Shown: in pieces, positions 8,122-16,037 of the stretch
Layout of the letters: the number at the start of each line of letters is the position of its first letter
Numbering within the stretch: position 1 is the stretch's first letter
Assembly: GCA_041747435.1 (NCBI GenBank)
Contig: JBGTFE010000126.1
Location: 1 to 26,214, forward strand
Direction: 5' to 3'
Length of the DNA: 26,214 nucleotides
Source of the DNA: JBGTFE01 sp041747435
GTDB lineage: Bacteria; Acidobacteriota; Blastocatellia; Pyrinomonadales; Pyrinomonadaceae
Made by a program: the position numbers and the translations under genes
The notes under the pieces: generated by a model
Told to the model about the DNA's origin: nothing
Databases searched by the model: none
What the model saw: the letters and a program-made list of their open reading frames with translations, nothing else

Positions 8122-8949
8122 TTATTTTGTAGCTTTCCACGTTCTTCTAAATTGGACCGCAGCGGAGATCAGGTACCCGAGAATGTAAGCGAGACACAGG
8201 TAGGAAAGGTTTATTTTTAGTTGTAGAATTTCCAATTCGCGCGTTATCGCTTCAGTTTCCGTTGTGGCTCTTGCCAAGGCGGCTTCTTCGGCTCTTAAAT
8301 TACTTTGTGCGCGAGCATTTGATGTTTTAAGATGCTCTATCACTTCCGGGGACAGCGCAATGCGTTCATCAATCGCTTGGCTTAGAGCCTTACTGTCTCC
8401 TTTCTTCAGCGCAGCAAATTTTTTTGCCATAATTTGCAATTCTTTTAGCGCGTATTCTAAATCGTCAATTTCCCTGGCGATTTCATTTTCAAGGACAGCG
8501 GCATTCGTCGAGTAAAACTTTACCCCCCGCATTTCGCTTTGTAGGGTTCTAAGTTTTTCCTCCAATTCCGCAGCTGAAGTATAGGTTGCCAATAGAGTCT
8601 CAAGGTACGGTTTCCATTCTGCTGCATTGTTTCGATGAGCCAAAATATTTTCTGTTGCATCAGCTTCCTTCTTTTGAAGCTCCTGCAAGTCGCTCGACCC
8701 GTCTATCGCTCTTAAAAGATAGTTTCGGGAAGTTTTATATTCTTCTAGTGATTCCTTTGCTTTATTCCGATTATCTGAATTCTTGGTTATTTGTTCAGGG
8801 ATGGTAAATATCCAGGTCAATCCGGTGAAGGCTACAAGGAGAAAGAAGGTTGCGAATTTCCAAATACTACTTTGGTAGGTTTCAGTCAAAAAAGAGCTGA
8901 CCGTTCTAAACAGTTTGCTTTCTTTTTTTCGCTTCTTAGCTCTTGCCAT
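8122..8949 (-). CDS. Membrane-anchored coiled-coil protein of unknown function
   Basis: 275 residues with a strongly basic start (MARAKKRKKESK), a membrane segment about 31-49 (KFATFFLLVAFTGLTWIFT), a long Glu/Lys/Ala-rich helical region about 60-242 predicted to form coiled coils, and a second membrane segment about 246-264 (INLSYLCLAYILGYLISAA) followed by a basic tail. Both ends are therefore likely cytoplasmic with the coiled coil outside, as in some envelope-spanning or sensor proteins. No enzymatic motif and no family recognised. There is no good ribosome binding site before the ATG, and a stop lies not far upstream in frame. The 211 bp between it and dnaE2 hold only a 17-codon acidic ORF on the minus strand near 9036-8983. 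Confidence 0.65.
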   Translation of the reverse strand: MARAKKRKKESKLFRTVSSFLTETYQSSIWKFATFFLLVAFTGLTWIFTIPEQITKNSDNRNKAKESLEEYKTSRNYLLRAIDGSSDLQELQKKEADATENILAHRNNAAEWKPYLETLLATYTSAAELEEKLRTLQSEMRGVKFYSTNAAVLENEIAREIDDLEYALKELQIMAKKFAALKKGDSKALSQAIDERIALSPEVIEHLKTSNARAQSNLRAEEAALARATTETEAITRELEILQLKINLSYLCLAYILGYLISAAVQFRRTWKATK

Positions 8950-9160
8950 GGCTGTGGATAACTTCGGGAACGTTATAGCTGATCCTCTAAATCGTCTTCA
9001 TCGCAATTTAAGTTTTCTTCATCCATTATATTTATCTATTACTGGAGCGGTCTCAAGAGAGACTGTTGTAAATTTGATGCTATTAATTTTATGCTAACTA
9101 ACTTGCCTAATAAAGTCGTAAGATTTTATGAGACATTAAAGCATGTTTTTTTCAAAAAGC

Positions 9161-12100
9161 TCAATGAAAATCATGCGACCACATCTTTATTTCGTTGGCG
9201 AATTCGCCGATGGGTTCGAAGTATAAGGCTTTGATCATGCCGCGGTCTTCGGCGACGCCTTTTATTAAAAGAAAATTGTTTTGGTTGATGACGGCGCGGA
9301 AGCGTTCGAAGACGTCGGGCATAACGACGAAGTTTGAGTAGCCGGTTTCGTCTTCGAGCGTGATAAAGACGACGTTTTTTGCCGTCATCGGGCGCTGGCG
9401 GACGATCACTGCGCCGGCGACGAGCGCGACTCGCCCTTTTTTTAATTTTTGGGTTTGCGCGGCGGAAAGAATTCCTTTTTTGTTAAGCGCTTCGCGGATA
9501 AAAGCCATCGGGTGTTTGCCGGGCGAAATTCCGGTGCGCGTGAGATCGGCTTCGACAAGCTGTAAGCCTTCCATTTTTTTTATAAACGAGGAGTCCGCGG
9601 AGGTTTGCGAACGCTCGGGCGTTCGTTGCGGACGAGGGCGTCCGCGCTCCATCGCAAAAAGCTCGCCTTTCGGATTTATAAAAAGCTCCGATTGCCACAA
9701 AGCCTCGCGCCGGTGAACGGTGCCCGCGAAATTGAGCGCGCCCGCAAGGCTTAATGCTCTGACCTCGCGTTTGTTTATCGCGGGAACTCTTTCGATCAGA
9801 TCTTCAACGCTTGAATAAAAACCGTTCTTTTCACGCTCGGATTGAATCGTTTCGGCAATTTCTTTTCGCAAGCCTTTTACGAATTTTAAGCCGACGCGGA
9901 CGCATTTTTCGTTTTCCGTCGCAAGCGACGGCTGCAGGCAGGCTGCCTGCGCTCCATTATTCTCTACCGTAAAAAGATAGTCCGATCTATTTATATCGAG
10001 CGCTTTGAAATGAAGTCCGTGGCGCTGCGCGTCTTTTACCAAAGTTGCCGGCGCGTAAAATCCGAGCGGGTAATTATTGAGCATCGCGGTCATAAAAGCG
10101 GCGCGGTAATGGATCATAAAATACGCGGAAGCATAGGCGAGAAGCGCAAAGCTCGCGGCGTGAGATTCGGGAAAGCCGTAATTTGCAAAGGCGCGCACGC
10201 ATTTTACGACGCGCTCCTGCGTTTTTTCGTCGATGCCGTTGCGCGTCATTCCGGCGCGCAGATTTGCGCCGATCTTTTCAAGTTTTCTGTCCGCGCGTTT
10301 GAAACCCATCGCGCGCCGCAGCTCATCGGCTTCGCCGCCGGAAAAACCGGCTAAAACCATAGAGATCTTGAGAAGCTGTTCCTGAAAAAGCGGCACGCCG
10401 AGCGTTCTGTGCAAGATCGGTTCTAAAAGCGGATGAATATAGTCGATCGGCTCCGTGCCTTCGCGGCGTTTGAGATAAGAATTGAGCAAGTTTCCGGCGA
10501 TCGGTCCGGGACGAATGATCGCGACCTGGACGACGATATCGTAAAATTCCTTTGGTTTCGAACGCGGCAAAAACGCGATCTGCGCGCGGCTTTCAACCTG
10601 AAACATCCCGATCGTATCGCCCGTTTGCAGCGCTTTGTAAACTTGCGGATCGTCCGCCGGAATTTTGTAAAGATCGAGTTCGGTGCCATTGTGATGCTCG
10701 CGAACGAGCGTGATCGTATCGCGCAAAACCGCCATCATTCCCAAGCCGAGCAAGTCGATCTTTACCAAGCCGAGATTTTCGCAATCGTCTTTGTCCCATT
10801 GAATGATGTTGCGGTTTTCCATCGATGCGGGCTCGAGCGGAACGATGCCGTCAAGTCTGCCCAGCGAGACGACCATTCCGCCGGAATGCTGCCCGAGATG
10901 GCGCGGATAATCTAAAATTCGCGAATAGATCTCGCAGAATTTTTGCAGCTTGCGGCTGTCTTTCGGGTCAAGGTTGTGCTCGGTCAGATAAGCGGAAAGC
11001 TTTTCCGGCGAAAGCGTTTCGTAATGCGAAATAAGCTTTGAAAGATCGCCGAGCGCACCCGTATCAAAGCCGAAAACCTTGCCGACCTCGCGAATGGCGG
11101 ATTTTCCGCGATAGCAGATCTGGTTTGCCGTCATTCCCGCACCGCGTTCGCCGTATTTTTGATAAACGTGCTGGATCACGGATTCGCGATCGTCGCCGGA
11201 AGGCAAGTCGATGTCGATGTCGGGATATTGATCGCTGTTTTCGGACAAAAAACGCTCAAACAAAAGATTTGCTTTTATCGGATCGACCGCCGTGATGCCG
11301 AGCGAATAACACACGACCGAATTTGCCGCCGAGCCGCGTCCCTGCGATAAGATTCGATTTTTTTTGCAGAATTCGGTGAGCTCCCAAACGACAAGAAAAT
11401 ATCCGGCGAGCTTTTTCTTTTTTATCAACGCCAGCTCTTTATCGAGCTTTTCGCGCACTTTGCCGGTCAGCGCGCCGTATCGATAAAGCGCGCCTTTTTC
11501 TGCTTGTTTCCGCAGATAAGAATCCATTGTTTCACCCGGCGGAACGGGAAAACTCGGAAAAGTATATGCGACTTCCGCGAGCGAAAAATTTATCCGCGCG
11601 GCGATCTCGTTCGTGCGCGCGATAGCTTCGGGGAAATCTTCAAAAAGAGCGAGCATCTGCGATTTTGATCTCAAATATCGCTCGCTGTTTTCCGAAAGCA
11701 AAAGTCCCGCTTCATCGATCGCGCAGTGATTTTTTATGCATGTGAAAACGTCGAAAAGCTCGCGGTCTTTTTCGTCCGCATAATACGCGCCGCTCGCGGC
11801 AAAAAATGGGATGTGCAACTTGTGAGCGTATGCCAAAAGCTGCTGGTTGAGATATTCCTCGCTTTCGAGATAATGTCTTTGCAATTCTACATACAGACGC
11901 TTTTCAAACACGTAATTGAGCCAGGCAATGTCTTCCAAACCGCATCCGTTTTTGATGCTTTGGTGCAAAAAACCGTCCGCGCCGCCGGTCAAACAAAGCA
12001 GATCTTCGGAATGATCTTCGATGTCAGCGCGCGTGGCAAAATGTTCGCCTTTTTCGTTGCGGAGCTTTATCGTGGTGATCAATTTGCAGAGATTTTGATA

Positions 12101-12397
12101 ACCTTTCAGCGAAATTGGGATCAACGGTAAAACGGTTGTTCGCGCTGGCGCGCTTATGGCAGGCAGGCTGCCTGCGCTCCAGTCTGGATCGAGCGTGATC
12201 TCGGCGCCGACGATCGGTTTTATGCCCGCTTCTTTTGCCGCAAAATGAAAACGAACGGCGCCCGAAACCGTGTCGCGATCAAGCAAAGCGACGCCGTCAA
12301 TATCGAGCGCGGCGGCGCGGTTTACAAGGTCTTCGGGCTGCGATCCCGAAGTGAGAAAGCTGAAAGCCGAGCGCGCGTGAAGTTCGTAAAAGCTCAT
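9161..12397 (-). CDS. dnaE2: Error-prone DNA polymerase DnaE2 (ImuC)
   Basis: C-family polymerase alpha subunit of the mutasome that copies across damaged DNA, 1078 residues. N-terminal PHP domain (about 1-210, starting MSFYELHARSAFSFL), polymerase palm with GRGSAANS (353-360) and PDIDIDLP (392-399; D395 and D397 correspond to the catalytic Asp pair), helix-hairpin-helix region, and a C-terminal OB fold (VALVAGAVIVRQRPM and following). The start at 12397 overlaps the imuB stop (TGATG), showing translational coupling; the frame is open 45 codons further upstream but that part is the shadow of imuB. Three dispersed palindromic repeats lie in frame, encoding about residues 73-80, 814-828 and 916-930. 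They add residues without breaking known motifs. DnaE2 acts with ImuA and ImuB encoded just upstream. Confidence 0.93.
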   Translation of the reverse strand: MSFYELHARSAFSFLTSGSQPEDLVNRAAALDIDGVALLDRDTVSGAVRFHFAAKEAGIKPIVGAEITLDPDWSAGSLPAISAPARTTVLPLIPISLKGYQNLCKLITTIKLRNEKGEHFATRADIEDHSEDLLCLTGGADGFLHQSIKNGCGLEDIAWLNYVFEKRLYVELQRHYLESEEYLNQQLLAYAHKLHIPFFAASGAYYADEKDRELFDVFTCIKNHCAIDEAGLLLSENSERYLRSKSQMLALFEDFPEAIARTNEIAARINFSLAEVAYTFPSFPVPPGETMDSYLRKQAEKGALYRYGALTGKVREKLDKELALIKKKKLAGYFLVVWELTEFCKKNRILSQGRGSAANSVVCYSLGITAVDPIKANLLFERFLSENSDQYPDIDIDLPSGDDRESVIQHVYQKYGERGAGMTANQICYRGKSAIREVGKVFGFDTGALGDLSKLISHYETLSPEKLSAYLTEHNLDPKDSRKLQKFCEIYSRILDYPRHLGQHSGGMVVSLGRLDGIVPLEPASMENRNIIQWDKDDCENLGLVKIDLLGLGMMAVLRDTITLVREHHNGTELDLYKIPADDPQVYKALQTGDTIGMFQVESRAQIAFLPRSKPKEFYDIVVQVAIIRPGPIAGNLLNSYLKRREGTEPIDYIHPLLEPILHRTLGVPLFQEQLLKISMVLAGFSGGEADELRRAMGFKRADRKLEKIGANLRAGMTRNGIDEKTQERVVKCVRAFANYGFPESHAASFALLAYASAYFMIHYRAAFMTAMLNNYPLGFYAPATLVKDAQRHGLHFKALDINRSDYLFTVENNGAQAACLQPSLATENEKCVRVGLKFVKGLRKEIAETIQSEREKNGFYSSVEDLIERVPAINKREVRALSLAGALNFAGTVHRREALWQSELFINPKGELFAMERGRPRPQRTPERSQTSADSSFIKKMEGLQLVEADLTRTGISPGKHPMAFIREALNKKGILSAAQTQKLKKGRVALVAGAVIVRQRPMTAKNVVFITLEDETGYSNFVVMPDVFERFRAVINQNNFLLIKGVAEDRGMIKALYFEPIGEFANEIKMWSHDFH
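9608..9651. repeat. Palindromic repeat inside dnaE2 (copy 1)
   Basis: Two adjacent stems: CGAACGC-TCGG-GCGTTCG (9608-9625) and GCGGACG-AGGG-CGTCCGC (9628-9645), ending GCGCTCCA. On the coding strand the element starts TGGAGCGC, as do the other two copies in this gene. It is translated as part of MERGRPRPQRTPERS, a low-complexity basic stretch unlike the surrounding polymerase sequence. Confidence 0.65.
9916..9956. repeat. Palindromic repeat inside dnaE2 (copy 2)
   Basis: CCGTCGC-AA-GCGACGG (9916-9931) followed by GCAGGCAG-G-CTGCCTGC (9934-9950) and GCTCCA. The 23 bases 9934-9956 are identical to 12159-12181. Translated as part of NNGAQAACLQPSLATEN. Confidence 0.7.
12159..12181. repeat. Palindromic repeat inside dnaE2 (copy 3)
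   Basis: Identical in all 23 bases to 9934-9956, with the stem GCAGGCAG-G-CTGCCTGC. It encodes W-S-A-G-S-L-P-A (about residues 73-80) in a loop of the PHP domain. Confidence 0.7.
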
Positions 12398-13644
12398 CAA
12401 TCGTATTCTCCTATCACAAACCAGCCGCGCGCATTTTTTTGCAGCCGGTAAAGACTTTTGTCTTCCATTTCGACGTCCCATTCGAACGTTTGCCAGCGCA
12501 GCAAATTCCACCACTGCGAAAATCCCTTCCAAAAACCGCCGTATTCTTTTACTTTTCCCGAAAAACGCCGCGTTCGGAGATAAAGCAGGCGTCCTTTATT
12601 AGCGGTAACGTCCGCAGCGAGCGGCGGAGTGAAATAATTGAGCGACAGAATCGGTTTTGGCTCTTTGATCTCAAGATCTTCCGCGCCGATCGGAAGCGCT
12701 TCCGCATCAAGCGCGAAAGGTTTCGGCAGCCGCCGTTCGAGCAAAACGGGAACGCCGACGTTTTCTTTTCCGAGCAGATTTTTGAGCTTATCGACTGTAA
12801 GCTGTAAATTTTCGGGTTCGGGTTTTGTTGAAGAAAATAGACCGCGCTGAACGCTGCGCGCGCGGCTGAAATGCGAAACGAGCCGGATCGAAACGATCTC
12901 AGACGCGGGAGCATTGTCCGCGATCCGCAAATTTATGATGGTCAGCCAAAATTTTTTATCGAGCGTCGGAAACGAAAGCTTTATTTCAAAAGATCTGGTC
13001 GTTTTATCGTCAAGTCCGAGTTCTATTTCAAGGCATTCGGTGCTGAAACCGAAATAAGCGGTTTGCTCCAAAATTTTTCCTAAACCGTTTGAAAGAATAA
13101 AGATCAGCCGCTCAAAATCCGAAACCGCAAAATCGAAATTTGTCGCCCAGGTGACTTTATTTTCCTTCAAATTCGGCGTCAGAATATAGTTTCCGTCGTT
13201 TTTTGCAAGATCGATCGCGTCTCTGAAATCAAGCCCGTAACGCGCGACGAGATCGTCTTCCGAAATGCGTTTCAAATCATCCGCGGTTTTTAGCCCGAGC
13301 GCGTGAAAAACTCCGAGCGTGTCTTCATCGATGCCGAGCGTGTCGAGCGGAAGATTCGATTTCGTGTCGGTGACGATCGAAACGCCTCGTTGATTTCGCG
13401 CGTAGAGAAGCGCCGAAGCGGCGTTTGGCGCGATCGAAACATTGCCCGATAAATTTTTCAGTTTTAATTCATCGCAGATCTTTTCAGCCGTTTGCGCGCG
13501 CGTTCCGAAAAGATTTTCCGTTCCGGTCAGATCAAAAAGAACGGCGTCGTCAAGCAATTCGATGTTGTATGCAAATGCTTGCGCGACCGAGACGAGCTCC
13601 GTTTTGTCTTCGCCGCTCGCGATGCAGGCGTAAATTCTAGACAT
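12397..13644 (-). CDS. imuB: ImuB-like inactive Y-family polymerase homologue, N-terminally short
   Basis: 415 residues. In the ImuA-ImuB-DnaE2 mutasome, ImuB is a catalytically dead Y-family polymerase that bridges DnaE2 to the sliding clamp and to ImuA. The visible homology starts at the strand with DDAVLFDLTGTENLFG (about 32-47) and continues through NAASALLYARN, an HhH-like stretch with LGVFHALGLKTADDLKRI, the little-finger-like region, and a C-terminal region with KEYGGFWKG and the ending WFVIGEYD. The first palm segment of about 80-90 residues found in typical ImuB proteins is missing; the protein begins at what is normally the middle of the palm. Its start overlaps the imuA stop by 8 bases (ATGTCTAG) and its stop overlaps the dnaE2 start. 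A clamp-binding motif was not identified with confidence. Confidence 0.85.
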   Translation of the reverse strand: MSRIYACIASGEDKTELVSVAQAFAYNIELLDDAVLFDLTGTENLFGTRAQTAEKICDELKLKNLSGNVSIAPNAASALLYARNQRGVSIVTDTKSNLPLDTLGIDEDTLGVFHALGLKTADDLKRISEDDLVARYGLDFRDAIDLAKNDGNYILTPNLKENKVTWATNFDFAVSDFERLIFILSNGLGKILEQTAYFGFSTECLEIELGLDDKTTRSFEIKLSFPTLDKKFWLTIINLRIADNAPASEIVSIRLVSHFSRARSVQRGLFSSTKPEPENLQLTVDKLKNLLGKENVGVPVLLERRLPKPFALDAEALPIGAEDLEIKEPKPILSLNYFTPPLAADVTANKGRLLYLRTRRFSGKVKEYGGFWKGFSQWWNLLRWQTFEWDVEMEDKSLYRLQKNARGWFVIGEYD

Positions 13645-14278
13645 AGTTTGCCTCCACTTTTACAATTTCCGGCTTTATCAAAAACGGCTTTCTGGTGTTG
13701 AGATCTATTTGAAGCTCTTTTAAGAGTTTGAATTTTCCGCCGCCCGACCAAATAACTTCGCGTTTATCAAAAGAATAAGATTGGCTTGAAGCCGAACCTA
13801 AAAGCGTCTTTCTGGCGGTGACGACGAGCAGCGTTTGGCTGCCTTTTATTTTGGTGCGGAAGCGATACCAATACGAACTCGGGATAAAATTCAACTCTTC
13901 AAGCGAAGCGGTGTTGAGATTAAGCCAAATCAAGCCGAAATTGCCGGCTTGCACAAGATAATCGATAGCCTTAAAAGCATTTTCAATGTGCCCGCCGCAG
14001 CGTATCCACAAAAGATTTTCGAGCTTTACATCGTTTTTTTTTGCCGCTTGCGGATTAAAGCCGCCGGCAAGATCAACAACCGAACTGATCTCGCCGTTTT
14101 GCGTCAAAACCGATAAAAGCATCAGCGTAAGACTGGTTTTTCCGGCGCTTGCTTCGCCCGTAAATTCCGTCAAACTGCCGCGCAAAAGACTTAAATTGCC
14201 GACCTCAAGATACGTTTCGGAATGTTTTTGTTCTTCCTGAAGCCGTGCTAACTTTTTAAATGCAATTACCTGTCCCAT
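13637..14278 (-). CDS. imuA: ImuA-like RecA-fold protein of the mutasome
   Basis: 213 residues from MGQVIAFKKLARLQEE. P-loop GEASAGKTS at about 41-49, followed by a hydrophobic Walker B-like strand (FGLIWLNLN). The protein is RecA-like but short, as expected for the ImuA/SulA-like partner that works with ImuB and DnaE2 in induced mutagenesis. The frame is open 9 codons upstream to 14305, but a promoter -10 box (14294-14299, minus) falls inside that extension, so the start at 14278 is preferred. It is the first gene of the operon. No LexA box of a type I know was recognised. Confidence 0.8.
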   Translation of the reverse strand: MGQVIAFKKLARLQEEQKHSETYLEVGNLSLLRGSLTEFTGEASAGKTSLTLMLLSVLTQNGEISSVVDLAGGFNPQAAKKNDVKLENLLWIRCGGHIENAFKAIDYLVQAGNFGLIWLNLNTASLEELNFIPSSYWYRFRTKIKGSQTLLVVTARKTLLGSASSQSYSFDKREVIWSGGGKFKLLKELQIDLNTRKPFLIKPEIVKVEANYV

Positions 14279-14293
14279 ACGCCCAAGACTGAA

Positions 14294-14322
14294 ATTATAT
14301 CCCATCTATGAAACAAAGGCAA
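14294..14322 (-). promoter_or_regulatory. Promoter of imuA-imuB-dnaE2
   Basis: On the minus strand TTGCCT (14322-14317), 17-base spacer, TATAAT (14299-14294). Transcription would start near 14287, leaving a leader of only about 9 bases before the ATG at 14278, so the mRNA would be nearly leaderless. Confidence 0.6.
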
Positions 14323-14331
14323 AAATGTAAC

Positions 14332-14577
14332 GCCGCCGTCCCGGCGGCTGTCCTGATGGCATCTTGCCGTCAGATAAAATTAAAAACGAGCGAAATTTAG
14401 TGTTAAGAAAGCGGCGGCAGGATGCCTCCGCGACAGCCGGCGAGACGCCGGCGCTGCTTCTTTATTTCTTTTTTTTCTTCGATCAAAAGCCAGGCGCTCA
14501 TCACACTCAAAAACGCCAGAATTGCCGCGCCGCAGCCGAACTATTGGCGCAAAAATGGGCGAAGACAAGCCTCGCCC
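14332..14577. repeat. Cluster of palindromic repeats between mglA and imuA
   Basis: Stems seen: GCCGCCG-TCC-CGGCGGC (14332-14348), CTGATGGC-ATCTT-GCCGTCAG (14353-14373, one G-T pair), GCCGGCG-AGA-CGCCGGC (14436-14452) and GGGCGA...TCGCCC (14557-14577). They resemble the elements inside dnaE2 in having adjacent GC-rich hairpins. The stretch 14279-14602 holds no convincing gene; a minus-strand open frame around 14450-14530 encodes a hydrophobic stretch (AAILAFLSVMSAWLLIEE) that could be the remnant of a small membrane protein. Confidence 0.55.
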
Positions 14578-14602
14578 GCACAAAATCTATTTCTAAAAAC
14601 TT

Positions 14603-15187
14603 TTATCCTTTTCTCAATTCCGTCAAAACCTGTTTCGCCACGGCTTTTAACGTATCGAAAACGCCGACGCCTTGTGATGCGGTGGCTTCGAAGATCGGCT
14701 CGTTTTTGCGGTTAAGCTCGGCGGCGAGTTCGTCGGTTGAAATGACGTTTGGCAGATCGCGTTTGTTGAGCTGGAGAACGTAAGGAATGTCCGACAAATT
14801 ATAACCCTGCGATTGCAGATTTTCTTCGAGGTTAAAAAGCGATTCGATGTTTGCGTCCATTCGTTCTTCCTGCGAATCGGCGACGAAAACTACGCCGTCA
14901 ACGCCCTTCAGGATCAACTTGCGCGAAGCGTCGTAATAGACCTGACCGGGAACAGTGTAAAGATGAAAACGCGTTTTGAAGCCGCGAACGGTGCCGAGCT
15001 CGAGCGGCATAAAATCGAAAAACAAAGTGCGATCGGTTTCCGTCGCTAAGCTAATAAGTTTGCCTTTTGCCTGCGGAGCGGTCGAATCGTAAATGTATTG
15101 AAGATTCGTCGTTTTGCCGCAAAGTCCCGGACCGTAATAAACGATTTTGCAGTTGATCTCGCGCGAAGCGTAATTGATAAATGTCAT
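14603..15187 (-). CDS. mglA: MglA-like Ras-superfamily GTPase
   Basis: 194 residues. P-loop GPGLCGKTT (19-27), switch region with TVPGQVYYDASRK (78-90), and base-recognition NKRD (141-144). The length and the TVPGQ motif match bacterial MglA, which sets cell polarity and drives motility or pilus placement in Myxococcus. MglA hydrolyses GTP with the help of the roadblock protein MglB. Here the likely partner is the roadblock gene immediately upstream, in the usual mglB-mglA order, separated by 85 bp of AT-rich repeat sequence. In an organism of this kind the target process (motility, polarity or secretion) is unknown. Confidence 0.9.
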   Translation of the reverse strand: MTFINYASREINCKIVYYGPGLCGKTTNLQYIYDSTAPQAKGKLISLATETDRTLFFDFMPLELGTVRGFKTRFHLYTVPGQVYYDASRKLILKGVDGVVFVADSQEERMDANIESLFNLEENLQSQGYNLSDIPYVLQLNKRDLPNVISTDELAAELNRKNEPIFEATASQGVGVFDTLKAVAKQVLTELRKG

Positions 15188-15214
15188 AATCTTATTTTCG
15201 ATTTGCGAATGTGG

Positions 15215-15257
15215 ATTTGCGATTTATAAATAACTCATTCAGTCACAAATCGCAAAT
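15215..15257. repeat. Inverted repeat between mglB and mglA
   Basis: ATTTGCGATTT (15215-15225) and its exact complement AAATCGCAAAT (15247-15257), with further related ATTTGCGAAT at about 15201-15210 and GCAAATAGCAAAT at about 15259-15271. It fills most of the 85-bp spacer in the mglB-mglA pair. It could be a dispersed AT-rich element or could tune mglA expression. Confidence 0.55.
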
Positions 15258-15272
15258 TGCAAATAGCAAATC

Positions 15273-15755
15273 CTAGCTAAAAAGACTGTCAATGTCGTCG
15301 TCGGTAATTTCGGCGAAAAAGGAGTTTTGATCGAGACGCTGCTGCTCCGAATCGCGGGCGACGTCTTCCAAGATCGAGGCAATTTCGTGGCTTGCCCGTT
15401 TTGTTCGCAGCTTGACCAAGCCGAGCGTCGAGCGTTCGTCAAATACAACAACCAAAAGACTTCTGCCGATAACGCTGATAAAAATGCTTTCGCGTTCGCC
15501 TTCGTGAACGACCGCAGGGAAAACGTCTTCGCCGATGAGCTTCGCCATCGAAGTCGTCGCAGCGACGTTGCCAGCCGCGAGGGAAGAAAAGCTCGTTGTA
15601 TCCATATCGCCGATATCGCCGTGAAAGGCGATCGGCTGTCCGTCACGGTCAACGAGAAAAACAACGCGCCCGGCGCATTCGACGCGAAGGCGCGCGAGGA
15701 CGTTCTTTATCCTTTGAAACTGATGTTCGTGTATAACAACGGGCGTTTCTACCAT
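15273..15755 (-). CDS. mglB: Roadblock/LC7-domain protein (MglB-like GTPase activator)
   Basis: 160 residues with one roadblock/LC7 domain (about 15-125): FLVDRDGQPIAFHGD, a central helix with FSSLAAGNVAATTSMAKLIG, then strands with ESIFISVIGRSLLVVVFDE. This is the fold of MglB, which as a dimer stimulates GTP hydrolysis by MglA. The C-terminal tail (125-160) is acidic and ends DDDIDSLFS. It lies directly upstream of the mglA gene on the same strand. GAGAG about 10 bases before the ATG is a weak ribosome binding site. Confidence 0.85.
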   Translation of the reverse strand: MVETPVVIHEHQFQRIKNVLARLRVECAGRVVFLVDRDGQPIAFHGDIGDMDTTSFSSLAAGNVAATTSMAKLIGEDVFPAVVHEGERESIFISVIGRSLLVVVFDERSTLGLVKLRTKRASHEIASILEDVARDSEQQRLDQNSFFAEITDDDIDSLFS

Positions 15756-15873
15756 GCAAGCATTTCTCTCGAAATTCGGTTAAATAAGAGGTCAGGAAGC
15801 AATCTGTAAAACTTATTTCGCGGTTTGTGCCGGATGCAATTTTACTTGCAGCCGTATTCTTAATTTAGCATAT

Positions 15874-15886
15874 CGCGCGCGCGCGC
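15874..15886. other. Alternating CG tract
   Basis: A run of 13 alternating C and G bases in the divergent spacer between mglB (-) and yvcK (+). Such tracts can adopt Z-DNA under negative supercoiling; no function is demonstrated. Confidence 0.4.
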
Positions 15887-15916
15887 TTCAAGTGTTTTTT
15901 CGACCCGGAAAACTTA

Positions 15917-15946
15917 TTGCCCGCACAAAATAAAAGGTGATAAAAT
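15917..15946 (+). promoter_or_regulatory. Likely promoter of yvcK-glmU
   Basis: TTGCCC (15917-15922), 18-base spacer, TAAAAT (15941-15946). Transcription would start near 15953, giving a leader of about 85 bases before the ATG at 16038. Confidence 0.45.
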
Positions 15947-16037
15947 TATTTTTGGCAAATGCGCCTGCCAAAACTTCAAATTGATTCGCTACCACCTTGC
16001 CCGCCTTCCGAATTTTCGCTAAATTCAGCCTTAGTAA

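Noticed and set aside
12398..12532. N-terminal extension of dnaE2 by 45 codons
   Set aside because: It lies within imuB in another frame, while the start at 12397 gives the standard MSFYELHARSAFSFL beginning and a TGATG overlap.
14380..14583. Minus-strand 67-codon ORF in the repeat cluster
   Set aside because: It is composed mostly of GC-rich palindromes and shows no protein-like pattern.
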